From assembly GCF_000003855.2 (NCBI RefSeq), contig NW_003101665.1, positions 62,001 to 126,000 of the forward strand: a stretch of 64,000 nt of DNA, written 5' to 3'. How positions within the stretch are numbered: the first letter of the stretch is position 1; each line of letters opens with the position of its first letter. Below the pieces are notes generated by a model. That model did not search any database. It saw nothing but the letters and a program-made list of their open reading frames with translations, and was not told the DNA's origin. The position numbers and the translations under genes are program-made. Origin of the DNA: Blastomyces gilchristii SLH14081. Taxonomy: Eukaryota; Ascomycota; Eurotiomycetes; Onygenales; Ajellomycetaceae. Shown here piece by piece: positions 46,002-56,708 of the stretch.

Positions 46002-46373
46002 TCATAATAATACTATACATGTCTTCAATTCCTCTACCACTCTGTGTATGACATTAATGTCATTTATTGCAAGATTGGCTGGAATATCAATATAGAAATG
46101 TGTATACATATATGTAGAAAAATTGAAGAAGAGTGTGAGATCTGCAGAATCAGAAGTCAGAACAGGAGAAACAGAGACAGAAAAAATGAAAGAAGAAGAA
46201 GACACAGAACTGAATGAACAATAGCAGAAGTCATCTGAGACTGAACACTTACAACTCAGTGTACACATCACCTTTCTCACAGAAGAGAAAGAGAAAGTGA
46301 TAGAAGAAGCTTGAGAGTGAGAGAGAGTAGTCTCAGTAATGTTATCATCTTTGATTAAAATAACCTCTGACAC
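46002..46373 (-). pseudogene. Possible antisense ORF 2 in gypsy-A1
   Basis: 123 codons open on the minus strand: a Ser/Val/Phe-rich middle, a Cys cluster (MCTLSCKCSVSDDFCYC) and a more protein-like C-terminus (YIDIPANLAINDINVIHRVV). I do not recognise the family. It could be part of a spliced or decayed antisense gene together with 46995-47462, or chance openness of a GA-rich plus strand. Confidence 0.3.
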
Positions 46374-46994
46374 CAGAGTAACTAAGAACTATTATTAGTG
46401 TATGAAACTGCAAAAGCAGGAATAATAATTACTGAATAAACATCTGCTGATCTTAGAATTGTACATGCAATTATAATATGCATGAGACTTCTCAGAAAGA
46501 GAGAGAGAGACACAGAGAAATACAGAAAGCAGAACACAGTATAAGAATAACTTATTCTTATAATAACATCTCAGATAAGGGGTATAAGTCTCACACTCAT
46601 GAATATAAAAGAGTATAATATTTATATTTCTGTTTCTGAAAACACAGATATTCTTCATCTGTATCATGAAGTTGAATAATAAATGTCAGAGAATAGATCA
46701 ATATAAATTGATTATTCTGAAAGTATTTATCAGAGTGAATGTACCTGTAATACTGAATTTAATAGTTATAAAAAGTTTCTTGATATCTGTGAATATCATA
46801 ACTTCATGTATAATAAAATTTATAACAATTTTTTCTAAGAACAGAAAAATCAGCATTAGAAAGAGAAGAGAAAAAAAGAAAGACTTATGATTTTAATACT
46901 GTTGAAAGAGAGAGTGATTCTCTGATATAAATGAATAATTATCTCATCATGAATATTTAAAATGAATATAATAATCAGTGTCTGTAACTGAGCT

Positions 46995-47462
46995 TCAGAT
47001 AGTTGTATTATATACAGTCTTCATATAATAAATTATTCTAGAGATCAGTAAGAAGAGCAGAAGTATACACACTGAGAAATGTAATTTATTAAGTCTATAC
47101 AATATCTTCTTGAAATGAGAAGAGCTAGTAATGAAAGCAGAGATAGCAGAATCAGAGAAAGTAGAAGTAGTAGAAGTGAGAGTCACAGAAACAGAAGTAG
47201 CAGAAGCAGAAGAATCAGACACAGAGATAGATGTAGAAGATTGAGAGAGAGTAGCAGAGAAAGAAACAGAGAAAACAGAGAGAGACACAGAAGACTCAGT
47301 CATATATAACACAGATAATTTCTTCATCATCACATTCTTCAAGTTCTCAATCAATGATTCAACATTGAGATTACAATCATCAGTGAATGCAGATCTATCA
47401 ACATATGAAGATTCTATATAAATTAAAATAAATATATCAGCATCTACAGCCATGTAAAACAA
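46995..47462 (-). pseudogene. Possible antisense ORF 1 in gypsy-A1
   Basis: 155 codons open on the minus strand. The N-terminus is varied and protein-like (AVDADIFILIYIESSYVD, CNLNVESLIENLKNVMMKK), then there is a long Ser/Thr/Val-rich low-complexity stretch, then a hydrophobic segment (CILLLFLLISRIIYY) that could span a membrane. A Ser/Thr-rich stretch plus a hydrophobic segment downstream of pol recalls env-like extra ORFs, but the strand is opposite to pol. Family unknown. Confidence 0.35.
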
Positions 47463-47993
47463 TTAGAAAACATGATCAGAAAAACATGATCAGATGCTCA
47501 CTGAAAAAAAAGAGAGTCAGAAGTGTACAGAGAGATAAAGAAGATGTGTCATTTATAATAGTATATTCTGATAATTATTAGAAGATAAAAAAGTCTCAGT
47601 CATATTTCACAATGTGTTACACTTACTACTAATAAACTGTCTGATATGAGTACTATGATGATGCTTGTTGTGAAAACAGAGAGTCATTGTCAGAAACATA
47701 TACAATGTAATAGATGAACAGATAGAAAGTGTTAAACAGAAGAAGAAATAGAAATCTTGAATGAGATGATGATATTCAATGATAATAATAATGAAGAAGA
47801 TAATTGAAGAATGAAAAAAGTGAGTGAATAAGTAATATAATATAGTGACAGTTTCTTTGTAAGAGTGTATACAGAATGCTAGCTGAATCAGGAATAGATT
47901 ATACAATCACAAACACTAGTGATGCGCTAATCCACATGAAGCTAGGGCATATGTCATGATCACATGAGTGTGACTGAATCTGGTGAGAGAGGA

Positions 47994-48172
47994 TGTGGTT
48001 CGGAAGAACATACGACCGCCGGATAATAACGCGGCTGCTTCCAAACACACTTTCAAACACACTTACGAATGTAAAGGGGCCATAGCAGCCACCAATTAAT
48101 TTAGTGTACAGTATATAAGAAGCCGGCGTACGCCTGTAATCGTACGCTGGCTCAAGCAACCTTTGAATCACA
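47994..48172 (+). repeat. Gypsy-A1 3' LTR
   Basis: 179 bp, same length as the 5' LTR. Of the 15 differences, several show one LTR with TG and the other with CA at the same site (for example AACATGCTT versus AACACACTT), so the ancestor had CG and each copy lost a different strand's C. It contains GTATATAAGAAGCC. Confidence 0.93.
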
Positions 48173-48418
48173 ATATAACAAAGTGAAAAATGTTAAAGAA
48201 GGAAAAGAAAGAGAATGTGTAAGAATCAGCAATTAGAGTGAATATTTATACAGATATATAATATGTACACAGTGAAGCTTTGAGACAGAAGAATAGAAAT
48301 TCTGTGAGTTTTTCAGCTGAGAATCAGTGATTAAGAATGACTGAGAATCAGAGCTTTCAGTGAAATCTATGAAGTGTAAAGAAATAGTCTATATAATGAT
48401 TAAGCACAGTCTATCATA
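48173..48418 (-). repeat. Gypsy-B2 3' LTR, larger part
   Basis: Continuation of the LTR begun at 39946-39996, after the ATAT duplication made by gypsy-A1. It ends CTATCATA, where the other copies end GTCACA, so its terminal CA has become TA. Together the two parts give 293 bp, as in the 5' LTR. Confidence 0.88.
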
Positions 48419-48699
48419 TTAGTCTCTCTCTTCTCTGATTATGTGTAGTTCTCATCAGTCAAGGACTGTGATCTTGAATAGTGCAGAACTCAGAGTTCAG
48501 ATCAGATAATTATAGCTAACTCATTTCACAAGATATTGTCAGCTGCAGCTGTAGAATCTTTTATCAAGAATATCTTCAATCTCTTATTCAAGTTCATTAT
48601 CTTCTTCTATAATCTCTGACAGCTGTCAGTCAGAAATCAGCTGAGAAGAGAACAGATCAGTGATAGCACAGCAGAGCAAGCTTGAATAAAAAACATTGT

Positions 48700-51600
48700 A
48701 GATTTCTGATAATGTATTAAGACAGTAGTTATGACTATCTAAAACTTCTATCACTTTATACTTGATATAGTGATAATTCAGTGTATAAGATGAATATGTG
48801 ATCTGTATATTCTTAAGATTTAATCACATCAAGTCTTCTATCTTATATTACTCAGTGAGATCTTGATGAACAGTGATTTAATTCTCTTAATCTTGTTTTA
48901 CAGTTGCTATGAAGATCTCTGCTCAGTTATAAGTATCTCAGAGCATTATTACTATATTATCAGCAATCTCAATTGAACTGTGAGAGTTCAGTGTGAAATG
49001 TGTGATTTCTAGAAGATTCAATACTTTCATGTGATAACTATATGTAAGAAAGAACAGGCTTATATCTGTTAAGACAGTATCTTGACTGTTGATAGTGATC
49101 TCTGCATGTAGAAGAAGATTATATCAATTATCTTATAAGTAATTACAGAACTTAAAAAGATAATTCTTTACAGTCTGAATTATTCATTCTGATGTATTAT
49201 CAGTCTCAGAGTGATAGACAGTTGACAAATGATATATAATCTTGAGAACTTAACAGATTCTTATTCAGAGAGTGCTTATAAATTGACAGTCTTAATCTGA
49301 TACTATAGATCTCAGTAATTCATGCATTTAATAGAATGAGCTCTGTAGAAAAGCTTTAATAACTTGTTCAGTATTTATCTTATCACAAGATTTTAATATT
49401 ATATCTTTGCTCAATCAGTTCACAATGACTAGAATGTTCTTATAACTCTTACTCTCAGAGAGATTAATAGTGAAGTTAATTACTACATCTTATCAGATTC
49501 TATCAGAGATATTAAGTGATTTCAGTAGATCTTTTCTACAGTTCTTTTATAAGATGATGAAAGAATAATAGTTACAGTTTTGAATATAATATCTGATACT
49601 GTTTAATATCTCAGATCAGTAGAACTCTTGAGAGATTATTCAGTATAATTATTTATAATCTGAGTAGCTGATTATATAGAAATCATACATCTCTTATATT
49701 ATCTGAGTGTATAAGAGTTCAGAGTGAGAGACTCAATGTCATTTGTAGAACTGTAGAGTATTATTATCATTGATTAAGTATTCTGAGATGTTAGTTCTTA
49801 TACATAGTTCTGAGAGGAATCCAGAGTGCTTCTTGATATACTGCTTTGATAAGTGCTTAAAGAAGTTCATCAGTTTGAGCTGTTACATATCATAATTCAT
49901 TTAGTGTAGATTTGAGAGAAGTTGAGATATCAGTGTCAGTATTGATGTCAGTGACAGTTTGAAGAGAGAATATTCTAATCAGAGAAGTGTGTATAGTGTT
50001 ATGAGTTATTTTATCTTAATCAACTAATATCTTCAGATCTAGAAGTTGATGTTCTTGATTCATTTAACAGGTGTCTGTTACATTGAAAGGCATATCTTAC
50101 TCTTATTATGAGAGAGTATCTGTCATTGAGTTCTGGCTGCTGAGACAGTAGTGTATTGTAAAATGAAAGTGATTTAAGAACTCAGATCATCACATCTGTT
50201 ATTTAATAAGTATATAGATAGTTGTGAAGTGCTTGAGATTCTTATAATCTGTGATTATCTTAAATTTGAAGATACTTCAGAGTTCAGAGTCTCATTCTTC
50301 TAGATAGTATACAATTGTAAGAAGTTTCTTGTCATAGATCTTATAGTTGTATTCAGCAGAACTCAGTTTCTTAGACATAAAGATGCATAATTATAAGACA
50401 TCTTTATTATCATATTACAATATAGCTTTCTCTGTAACATAGTCAGAGAAGTCAGCTTTAATAACTATTTTATAATCAGAGTTAAATATCATTAGTAGAG
50501 AAGTATTAATGAACATCTTCTTCATCTGTATGAATACAGCTTCAGTGTTCACTAATCACTGAAATACTGAGTTCTTTCTAATAAGTTCTGTAAGTGATCT
50601 CATGATATCTGAGAAGTTTCATATAAATCACTGATAGATGTTAGTAAATCTGATAAAGCTTTGTATATCTTTCACAGTATATGAAGCTTCTCATTCAAGA
50701 ATAGCAGAGACTTTCTTGAGATTCATTTGAATTCTCTTACCAGCTTCTATGATAAAACCTAGATATTTAATACTCTTGACTTCAAAGTCATACTTGTTAA
50801 TATCTATTGATAGTTCTGCTTCTTGTAATAATTGTAATACTCTTTATATGTGTTCTTGATGTTCTTTTCTGAACTTATCAGTAAAAATGAGACTATCATT
50901 GAGATATACAGATACAAATTTATCAAGGAAATCTCAGAGTGCTCAGTTAATATACTTCTGAAATGTACTGAGAGTATTGATCAGTTCAAAGAATATAACT
51001 ATTTATTCAAAGAGATTATAATATGTTTAAAATACTGTAAGTCATTTGTCTTCTTCAGTGATATAAATTTTATGAAATACAGTGATAATATCTAGTTTTA
51101 TAAATTATTAAGCTTGTCTGATGTGAGCTAGAATTTCATTGATAAAGATAAAGAATAGCAGTTCTTCTTAATTAATCTATTCAATTCTCCATAGTTCACA
51201 CAGAATCAGAGTTCTTCATCTGCTTTCTTTACAAAGAGAATAGAAGCTGCAGTAGAAGAGTTACTAATATATATGAATCTCTTATTTAACAGATTATTGA
51301 GTGTCTTCTGAAGAAGATGAAGTTCATCTCAAGACATATTATAAAGAGAGTCTTATAATGACTTGAGATTCTTATTATTCTTCTTTTCTAACTTAATACT
51401 GTGATCTACTTCTGAGCCTTGTAAGAGAGATATATTTATAGTGTTGTCTTGCTGGAAGATATCTAGATATTCATAATATTATTAAGAGAGTTTTGTATAA
51501 GAATCTGTTATTGTAGTATGAAATAACTTCTCTAGAGCTTTCTTGATATCAGTCAGACTAGCAGAATAGATTGTTATATAATTCTGCTATCAGTGATCTT

Positions 51601-52180
51601 TTCAGTGACTTTCTTTTCAGAGCATTTTATAGATGTTAACAGAGATCTGTGTCAGATTCATAGTTTTATGAATATCATCTTCATGAACTCTATCATTGTT
51701 AGGGAATATTAAGCTCCTGTTTCAAGTATTCAATAAGATGCCTTGTTCAGATAGTCAGATCAGTTCTGACATAAGATTATAATCAAGATTATTAACTTTA
51801 TATGCATAAATATCTTCATATTGATATCTCTAACATCTATGTTCAACTTCATCATGTAATGAGTACAAATGTCTTTTGAGTCATCAAATTCTGTGAGAAG
51901 TCAGGATTTTAATAAGAGAATACACTGAAGATTGTAATATCTTATAACTGAAGATTTATTCATTGTATAATAACATAGACTGCTGTCTATTATGGCTTTC
52001 ATATTATATATGTTATTGATCACAGTATATACAAGAATTGTATTTATTATCATTTTCTCTTCAAATTGTTGTCATCTGATCTCTTCAAGCTTCTGTTTAT
52101 AAATTTGAATAGAAGCTAATCTTTTCTCTGTTTTATTAAGACATTCTTTTAGTTATTTTCTGAATCTTCCTCTACTGCAA
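48700..52180 (-). pseudogene. pol: Gypsy-B2 pol relic
   Basis: Collinear with gypsy-B1 pol. The RT catalytic block is at about 50890-50910, RNase H at about 49900-50600 and integrase at about 49200-49850. Sites mutated in one copy are often intact in the other (for example TCCAGAGTGC near 49820 versus TCAGAGTGC-type in B1), so each copy decayed separately. The plus-strand open frame at 50850-51095 is a shadow of the RT region, and its equivalent occurs in B1 at 20625-20864. Confidence 0.8.
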
Positions 52181-54048
52181 TATGATTGATGCAGACAGGT
52201 ACTGATTCATTCTTTAAGTGAGAAGATATGTAGACTGATCAGTAGTTGAAAGCAATGAGTTCTGATCAGTTACAGTTGATATATACTTCTTATTAACATT
52301 GATCAGCAACTTCTTTGAGAGTGATCTCAGAAACTCAGAAGCCTGTTCAGATAGCAGAGACTCTTGCTTATATATAAATATTCAAGTCTACTCAATCTAT
52401 AACATCTGCATCATTGTTATTCTTCAGTGTGAGTGTATGAGTAACTGAGTTATTTCTCAGTGCAGATGTATAAGTATAATATCTTCTATCACTGTTCTGT
52501 ATACTCTTGAGCTTGATAAGATGATCATTCAATGTCTAGAGTTATACACAGAAACCTTTATAAGTCTGGTCTTTGTCTACACTTATAAGGGTTTGTAAGA
52601 GTTTGAAAGTTAATATCTTCTTGAGCATGCTAGTCTTCATTCAATTCTCTCAAGATTAATCATCTGCTTCTAGAATCTTGATGTCAAAGTCAGAGATGAA
52701 TGTTATAAGAGAAGTATTTCTCTGTTAAGCACTCTGTAACTAGACTGGCCGCTGGGACTATGAATTTCATGTTTAGTCTCATTTGATCTGGTTCTATACA
52801 TTTCTTGGCGTGAATCCCGCTGAGACTAATCATTAAAAAAACATGCAAAGTGACTATATATAAGATCTCAAAATGAGACTATGACTTAGAAAAAATAAGA
52901 AAGTGATCTCATTTGATTTCATTTAGTTTTATTCTTGGTATAAAGTTCCTATTTTTAGACATTTTAAGGTTTTTTTTAGACTATTTTTAATTTTTTAAAA
53001 AGTAATGCTTTTTGATAACACTTAAATAAGATTTAAAGTCATTTAAAGCAATAAAAATAATTTAAATTGAGAAGTGAAAATCATGATCTCATTTGAAAAA
53101 TGTGATAAGAGTAGACAGTAAGTTTCACTGAGACAGTATGAAACTACTATCTAATGTTAAAACAGTGTAATGAGATCAGTTGAATTAATAATGAAACTAT
53201 TAAATATTCTGATTCTGGTCTCAGACACAGTAACACGGTCAGTCTATCTGTAATTAATCTAATGCTTTCTGTTACATGGCAGTGTCTCAGAACAGAATAT
53301 CAAGATGGTTTATAATATTGTTAGATGTTTGCAATGCTGGTTCACATGCTTTCATTCATGAATGAAACTTCTGTTTCATGCGATTCTTTAATTATTCATT
53401 GATATATCAATCTTGATTGATTAATAAACTGATGACATCTTTATCTACACTTAGTTTCACAAGCATTTTCATTCTTCATGATGAGTAGAGAGTGAGATTA
53501 AAGGTATTAAAATATGTAAAAGCATCTAAGTGTTCTTTCAGTGCTTTTGTATTTAATTCTGTCAGTATTAACATTGTCTGTACAGAGGTTCCTTGTTGAG
53601 ATAATCATTGAATTTCTTCATATTGATGTTATTGAGTTACATGCATATCAGTTATTTATTGTTATTGTAATTTCAACGTTGCTCAGAGTCACTATAACAC
53701 TGTATCTATACTTATATTTAAGAGTACTCTCATACTATCATTAAACATGATTATATTAATTGTTGAATGTGTGATATCTGAAGAAGTGTAATTATATGAA
53801 TATCTCATACATCTGAGTGTCAGAACTCTCAGGTCTTTCACTAATATTCTCTTTGTAAGATCTTATTACAGGGTCAGAATAACTGATAAGCAAGCTTCTA
53901 TCTGAGAACTCAGTGTTCACTTAACTGTGTTTCTCTTTCTTACATGTTGTTACATGTTCAGATATCTTCTCAATGAATAATAATTTCTAATAAGAAGATA
54001 ATATATAAATAATCATTTCTAATAAGAAAATGATGAACATTTTTCAAG
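52181..54048 (-). pseudogene. gag: Gypsy-B2 gag and leader, split by MITE copy 3
   Basis: Collinear with the gypsy-B1 gag. The knuckle region is at about 52240-52285 but is more decayed than in B1. The MITE at 52741-53246 splits the capsid-coding part; the two sides join without loss when the MITE and one TSD are removed. Confidence 0.7.
52741..53246 (-). mobile_element. MITE copy 3 (506 bp, reversed)
   Basis: Reverse-oriented copy of the MITE at 4564-5068: starts TAGACTGGCCGCTGGGAC and ends CGGTCAGTCTA. TSD: TCTGTAAC (52733-52740) and TCTGTAAT (53247-53254), one transition. The empty site is visible in gypsy-B1 near 22466 (GTGTAATCAATCTAAT), so insertion happened after the two gypsy-B copies separated. 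Its ends retain CpG while the core is mutated. Confidence 0.92.
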
Positions 54049-54341
54049 TGTAAGAGATCTACACTGAATAGATTGATATAATATTTATAGAGCTTATATA
54101 ACAAAGTGAAAAACATTAAAGAAGAAAAAGAAAGAGAAAGTGCAAGAATCAGTGATTGAAGTGAATATTTATACACATACACAGTGCATACGCGGTGAAG
54201 CTTCGGGGTGAAAGAATAGAAATTCTGTGAGTTTTTCAGCTGAGGATCAGTGATTGAGATTGACTGAGAATTGAAGCTTTCAGCGGAATCTATGAAGTGT
54301 AAAGAAATATTTTATATAATGATCGGGCGCAGCCTGCCACA
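54049..54341 (-). repeat. Gypsy-B2 5' LTR
   Basis: 293 bp, TGTAAGAGATC to GCCTGCCACA on the plus strand. The part near the right end keeps CpG (ATACGCGGTGAAGCTTCGGG, GATCGGGCGC). It contains the uninterrupted TTATATAACAAAG segment that shows the gypsy-A1 target in the partner LTR. Confidence 0.9.
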
Positions 54342-54346
54342 CTATA

Positions 54347-54677
54347 CACTATTTTTAAATATTTTTATTTTATTATAATCTTTCTTTATTTTTTCTTTTC
54401 TATTCTTTTCTATTTACTTATTTAATATGTCTATTTTTAAGACTTTATTCTCTTTTCTTTTATCATATTTTTTCTGAATAGTTTTAAAAGTATTAGAAGA
54501 TGTTAAAAATACTGTAATTTACAAATATTATTTATATTCAGAGCTGAAATTTTCTGATTTTATATATCTGAAATTGATAAATGTAAAATAATTAGCTTTG
54601 TAGATATTAGCAAAACTCTGAAAACTAACAGTTTTCAAGTAAATATTATAGTCTCTAATTATACATATTTATAATGA

Positions 54678-54710
<33 letters not shown>
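54347..54710 (+). mobile_element. LINE3 fragment 4 (3' UTR and tail)
   Basis: Follows the right CTATA duplication of gypsy-B2. It aligns with LINE1 from about 37812 to its end, including a shortened hairpin near 54615 (TGAAAAC / GTTTTCA) and an (AAT)n tail of about 40 bases. This is the 3' terminus of the LINE copy that begins at 17850. Confidence 0.9.
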
Positions 54711-54716
<6 letters not shown>

Positions 54717-54821
54717 CTATGGTTTGATTTTTTAAAAAGACAAAGATATAAGAATCTTATATAAAAAAGTTGTGACAGACTGCGTCTGATCAATTATATA
54801 TCTTGGAAAATAACGTTGTTA
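54711..54821. other. Short gypsy-B LTR fragment and flank
   Basis: 54771-54799 (TGTGACAGACTGCGTCTGAT and on) matches the start of the sense gypsy-B LTR (TGTGGCGGGCTGCGCCCGAT). The similarity ends after about 29 bases, then copia-3 begins. Probably an LTR cut by the copia-3 insertion. Nothing else was seen. Confidence 0.5.
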
Positions 54822-54912
54822 TGTTGTATATGTGTAATCTATCTACGCGAGTTACACTAAATAGATAGGTTGAAGTGGCACATAACTAGAGTAGATGTAG
54901 TAATCATCAACA
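54822..54912 (-). repeat. Copia-3 3' LTR
   Basis: 91 bp, TGTTGTATATGTG to AATCATCAACA, with TGTTG/CAACA inverted ends as in many copia LTRs. It is followed by the pyrimidine-rich complement of the polypurine tract. The partner LTR is outside the window, so the ends are inferred from the motif and tract only. Confidence 0.65.
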
Positions 54913-55114
54913 CTTTCCCTTGCTACACCGTGATCTATAAGTCATCACCCGGGGCCTCTCTCATTCTCAAATCTTTCAAAAATGCAATAATAATTAATTA
55001 CATCAATCAGACTCTGATTTTCTCAGTAGAAAAGGTGTCTGTACAGCAATAACTGTAAAAATCAAGAAACACATGTAAAATTCATTGATTCACTGTATTA
55101 CTTCTATTATTTAA

Positions 55115-56694
55115 TTATTTTTTTCTGATCTCTTTCAAATTAATTCTTTCAACAAATTCTTCAAATGCAGGCTTTATCAGTGACTTGATAAGACTGTCAG
55201 CTATATTCACTGTAGAATCAATATGTTTCATCATGATTTCTTCTTTTTCAATCAAATTGCAGAGAATAGAATATATAATCTCAATATGATATAATCTTTG
55301 TATTAAGAACTCTTCTTTCACTAGATTAATTACTTTCTTATTATTCACTTATAAATATGAATATATTTTTGCTTTTTCATTATTCATTAACTCAGTATTA
55401 TATAATATATCATTCAATTGTATTATCTTACAAGCTGTCTTACTAGCTGTAATATATTCAGCTTTCATAATTAATTTAATGATAGATATCTGTCTCTGCA
55501 ATTATTATGAGATCAGTGACCTGTTAATTAATATAATATAGCTGATAGTTAATTTGTATTGAGAATTCATTCTCACTCAGTCTGAATTACAGTAGGTTAT
55601 AGAACTCAGATCATCTTCTATTTTCTTCTTATATAATATATCATGATTCTTCATCTTCTTAATATAATATAGAATATGCTTCAACACTACTTAACATGTC
55701 TTATACAGATGTGAGTTAAAATATAGAAGATAGTTAACTGTGACCATCAGATCTGACTAACTGCTTGAGATTAAATATTGTAATAATCTCAATTCTTGAT
55801 AATATCTCATAGCTGTAAAGTTATTATTCAATTCCTCTCTCTCATCAGATGAGAATTTCAGTTGTATACTAACTGCTATCAAAGTGTCAGCTGAATTTAT
55901 CTTATTTATGTCAAAATCTTCAAGAATCTTCTTAATATAACAGCTCTGTATAATCACTAAATTATTATTTCTCTAGTATTTAATCTTTATTTCAAGATAT
56001 AACTTGATCTCTTTAACATTCTTTGTCTTCTTAAATCTCTTTGCAATCTCTCTTAATACTCAGTCTAATTGCTGTTCTTGAGATCTCATCACCTGACAAT
56101 CATTGAGATGCAATGTCAGACAGATCTTATGAACAGAATAATATAGAAATTCACTGTTATAAGATAAATATCTTGAATGTCAATGTAGTCACATACTCTG
56201 TTGAGAGGAAATATTATATTCTTACAGTTTACTTCATTTCATATAGACTGTAACAGAGTAGTTTCATCAAGTACTCTCTGCTGTGCTTAACACCTATGAG
56301 CAGTTGTATATAGATTATATTATTCTGAGATAATATGTCATTTAAAAAGTTGAATACATAGTCAATTGATTTAGTCTTTCATTCTTTGACAGTTAATATA
56401 GTGAATAGACTACATGATGTAGACTCTGATATCATTACAGTATATAGTCTCATATAATGAATACTCTGCTGTTGCAAGAACTCTCTAATCACTGAGTGAG
56501 CTCTAAAATGAATGATTTCTCTCTTATTATTGAATTTTTAATTATATATTTATTTATCTGTAAGAATATTCATTTCTGAAACCTTCACAATGATAATATA
56601 TATTTTCTTCTGTTTAAATATCTTAATCTTCTTTTTCATTATCTCATGTTAATAGTCTCAGTCTGAGCTTCTCTTGACTTCTGTCAGTGTTGTT
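55115..56694 (-). pseudogene. pol: Copia-3 RT C-terminus and RNase H
   Basis: Minus-strand open pieces: 55757-55957 gives QSCYIKKILEDFDINKINSA, then AVSIQLKFSSDEREELNN and AMRYYQELRLLQYLISS (RT C-terminus). 55115-55348 gives QRLYHIEIIYSILCNLIEKE, then MMKHIDSTVNIADSLIKSL and KPAFEEFVERINL (end of RNase H, the H-D-R/K-H-I and ADxLTK-type blocks). These are standard copia motifs in standard order. LINE4 splits the RT at 56709. Confidence 0.85.
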
Positions 56695-56708
56695 AATCAG
56701 TCTGTCAG
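56695..56708 (+). repeat. LINE4 target-site duplication, left copy
   Basis: AATCAGTCTGTCAG, matched by AATCAGTCTATCAG at 58147-58160 (one G/A difference). Confidence 0.85.

Larger units (their letters stand above)
45361..47993. other. Extra region between pol and 3' LTR of gypsy-A1
   Basis: About 2.6 kb follow integrase before the 3' LTR, more than a standard gypsy element needs. The first few hundred bases may be the pol C-terminus. The rest contains two minus-strand open stretches (46002-46373 and 46995-47462) described separately. The short plus-strand Arg/Ser frame at 47115-47309 is the shadow of the second one. The last 65 bases, with TGCGCTAATCC and the polypurine tract, are less mutated. 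Confidence 0.5.
39997..48172 (+). mobile_element. Gypsy-A1, full-length LTR retrotransposon
   Basis: Complete 8176-bp plus-strand Ty3/gypsy element: 179-bp LTRs (39997-40175 and 47994-48172), gag with a knuckle-like block, pol with protease, RT, RNase H and integrase, and an unusual 2.6-kb region before the 3' LTR. The TSD is ATAT (39993-39996 and 48173-48176). The uninterrupted site is visible in the other gypsy-B LTRs (CTTATATAACAAAG near 54093). A polypurine tract GGTGAGAGAGGA immediately precedes the 3' LTR. The LTRs differ at 15 positions, all transitions, 14 at former CpG. Confidence 0.93.
39946..54341 (-). mobile_element. Gypsy-B2, full-length, carrying gypsy-A1 and a MITE
   Basis: Second minus-strand copy of gypsy-B, flanked by a 5-bp TSD CTATA (39941-39945 and 54342-54346) inside LINE3. 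Its left (3') LTR is split by gypsy-A1 (39946-39996 and 48173-48418). Its internal region (48419-54048) aligns by eye with gypsy-B1, shifted by about 30.26 kb. Its right (5') LTR is 54049-54341. MITE copy 3 is inserted in the gag or leader. All coding frames are broken. Confidence 0.9.

Noticed and set aside
47115..47309. Arg/Ser-rich plus-strand ORF resembling splicing-factor RS domains
   Set aside because: It is the shadow of the Ser/Thr-rich antisense stretch; AGA/AGC-rich DNA gives RS repeats by composition.
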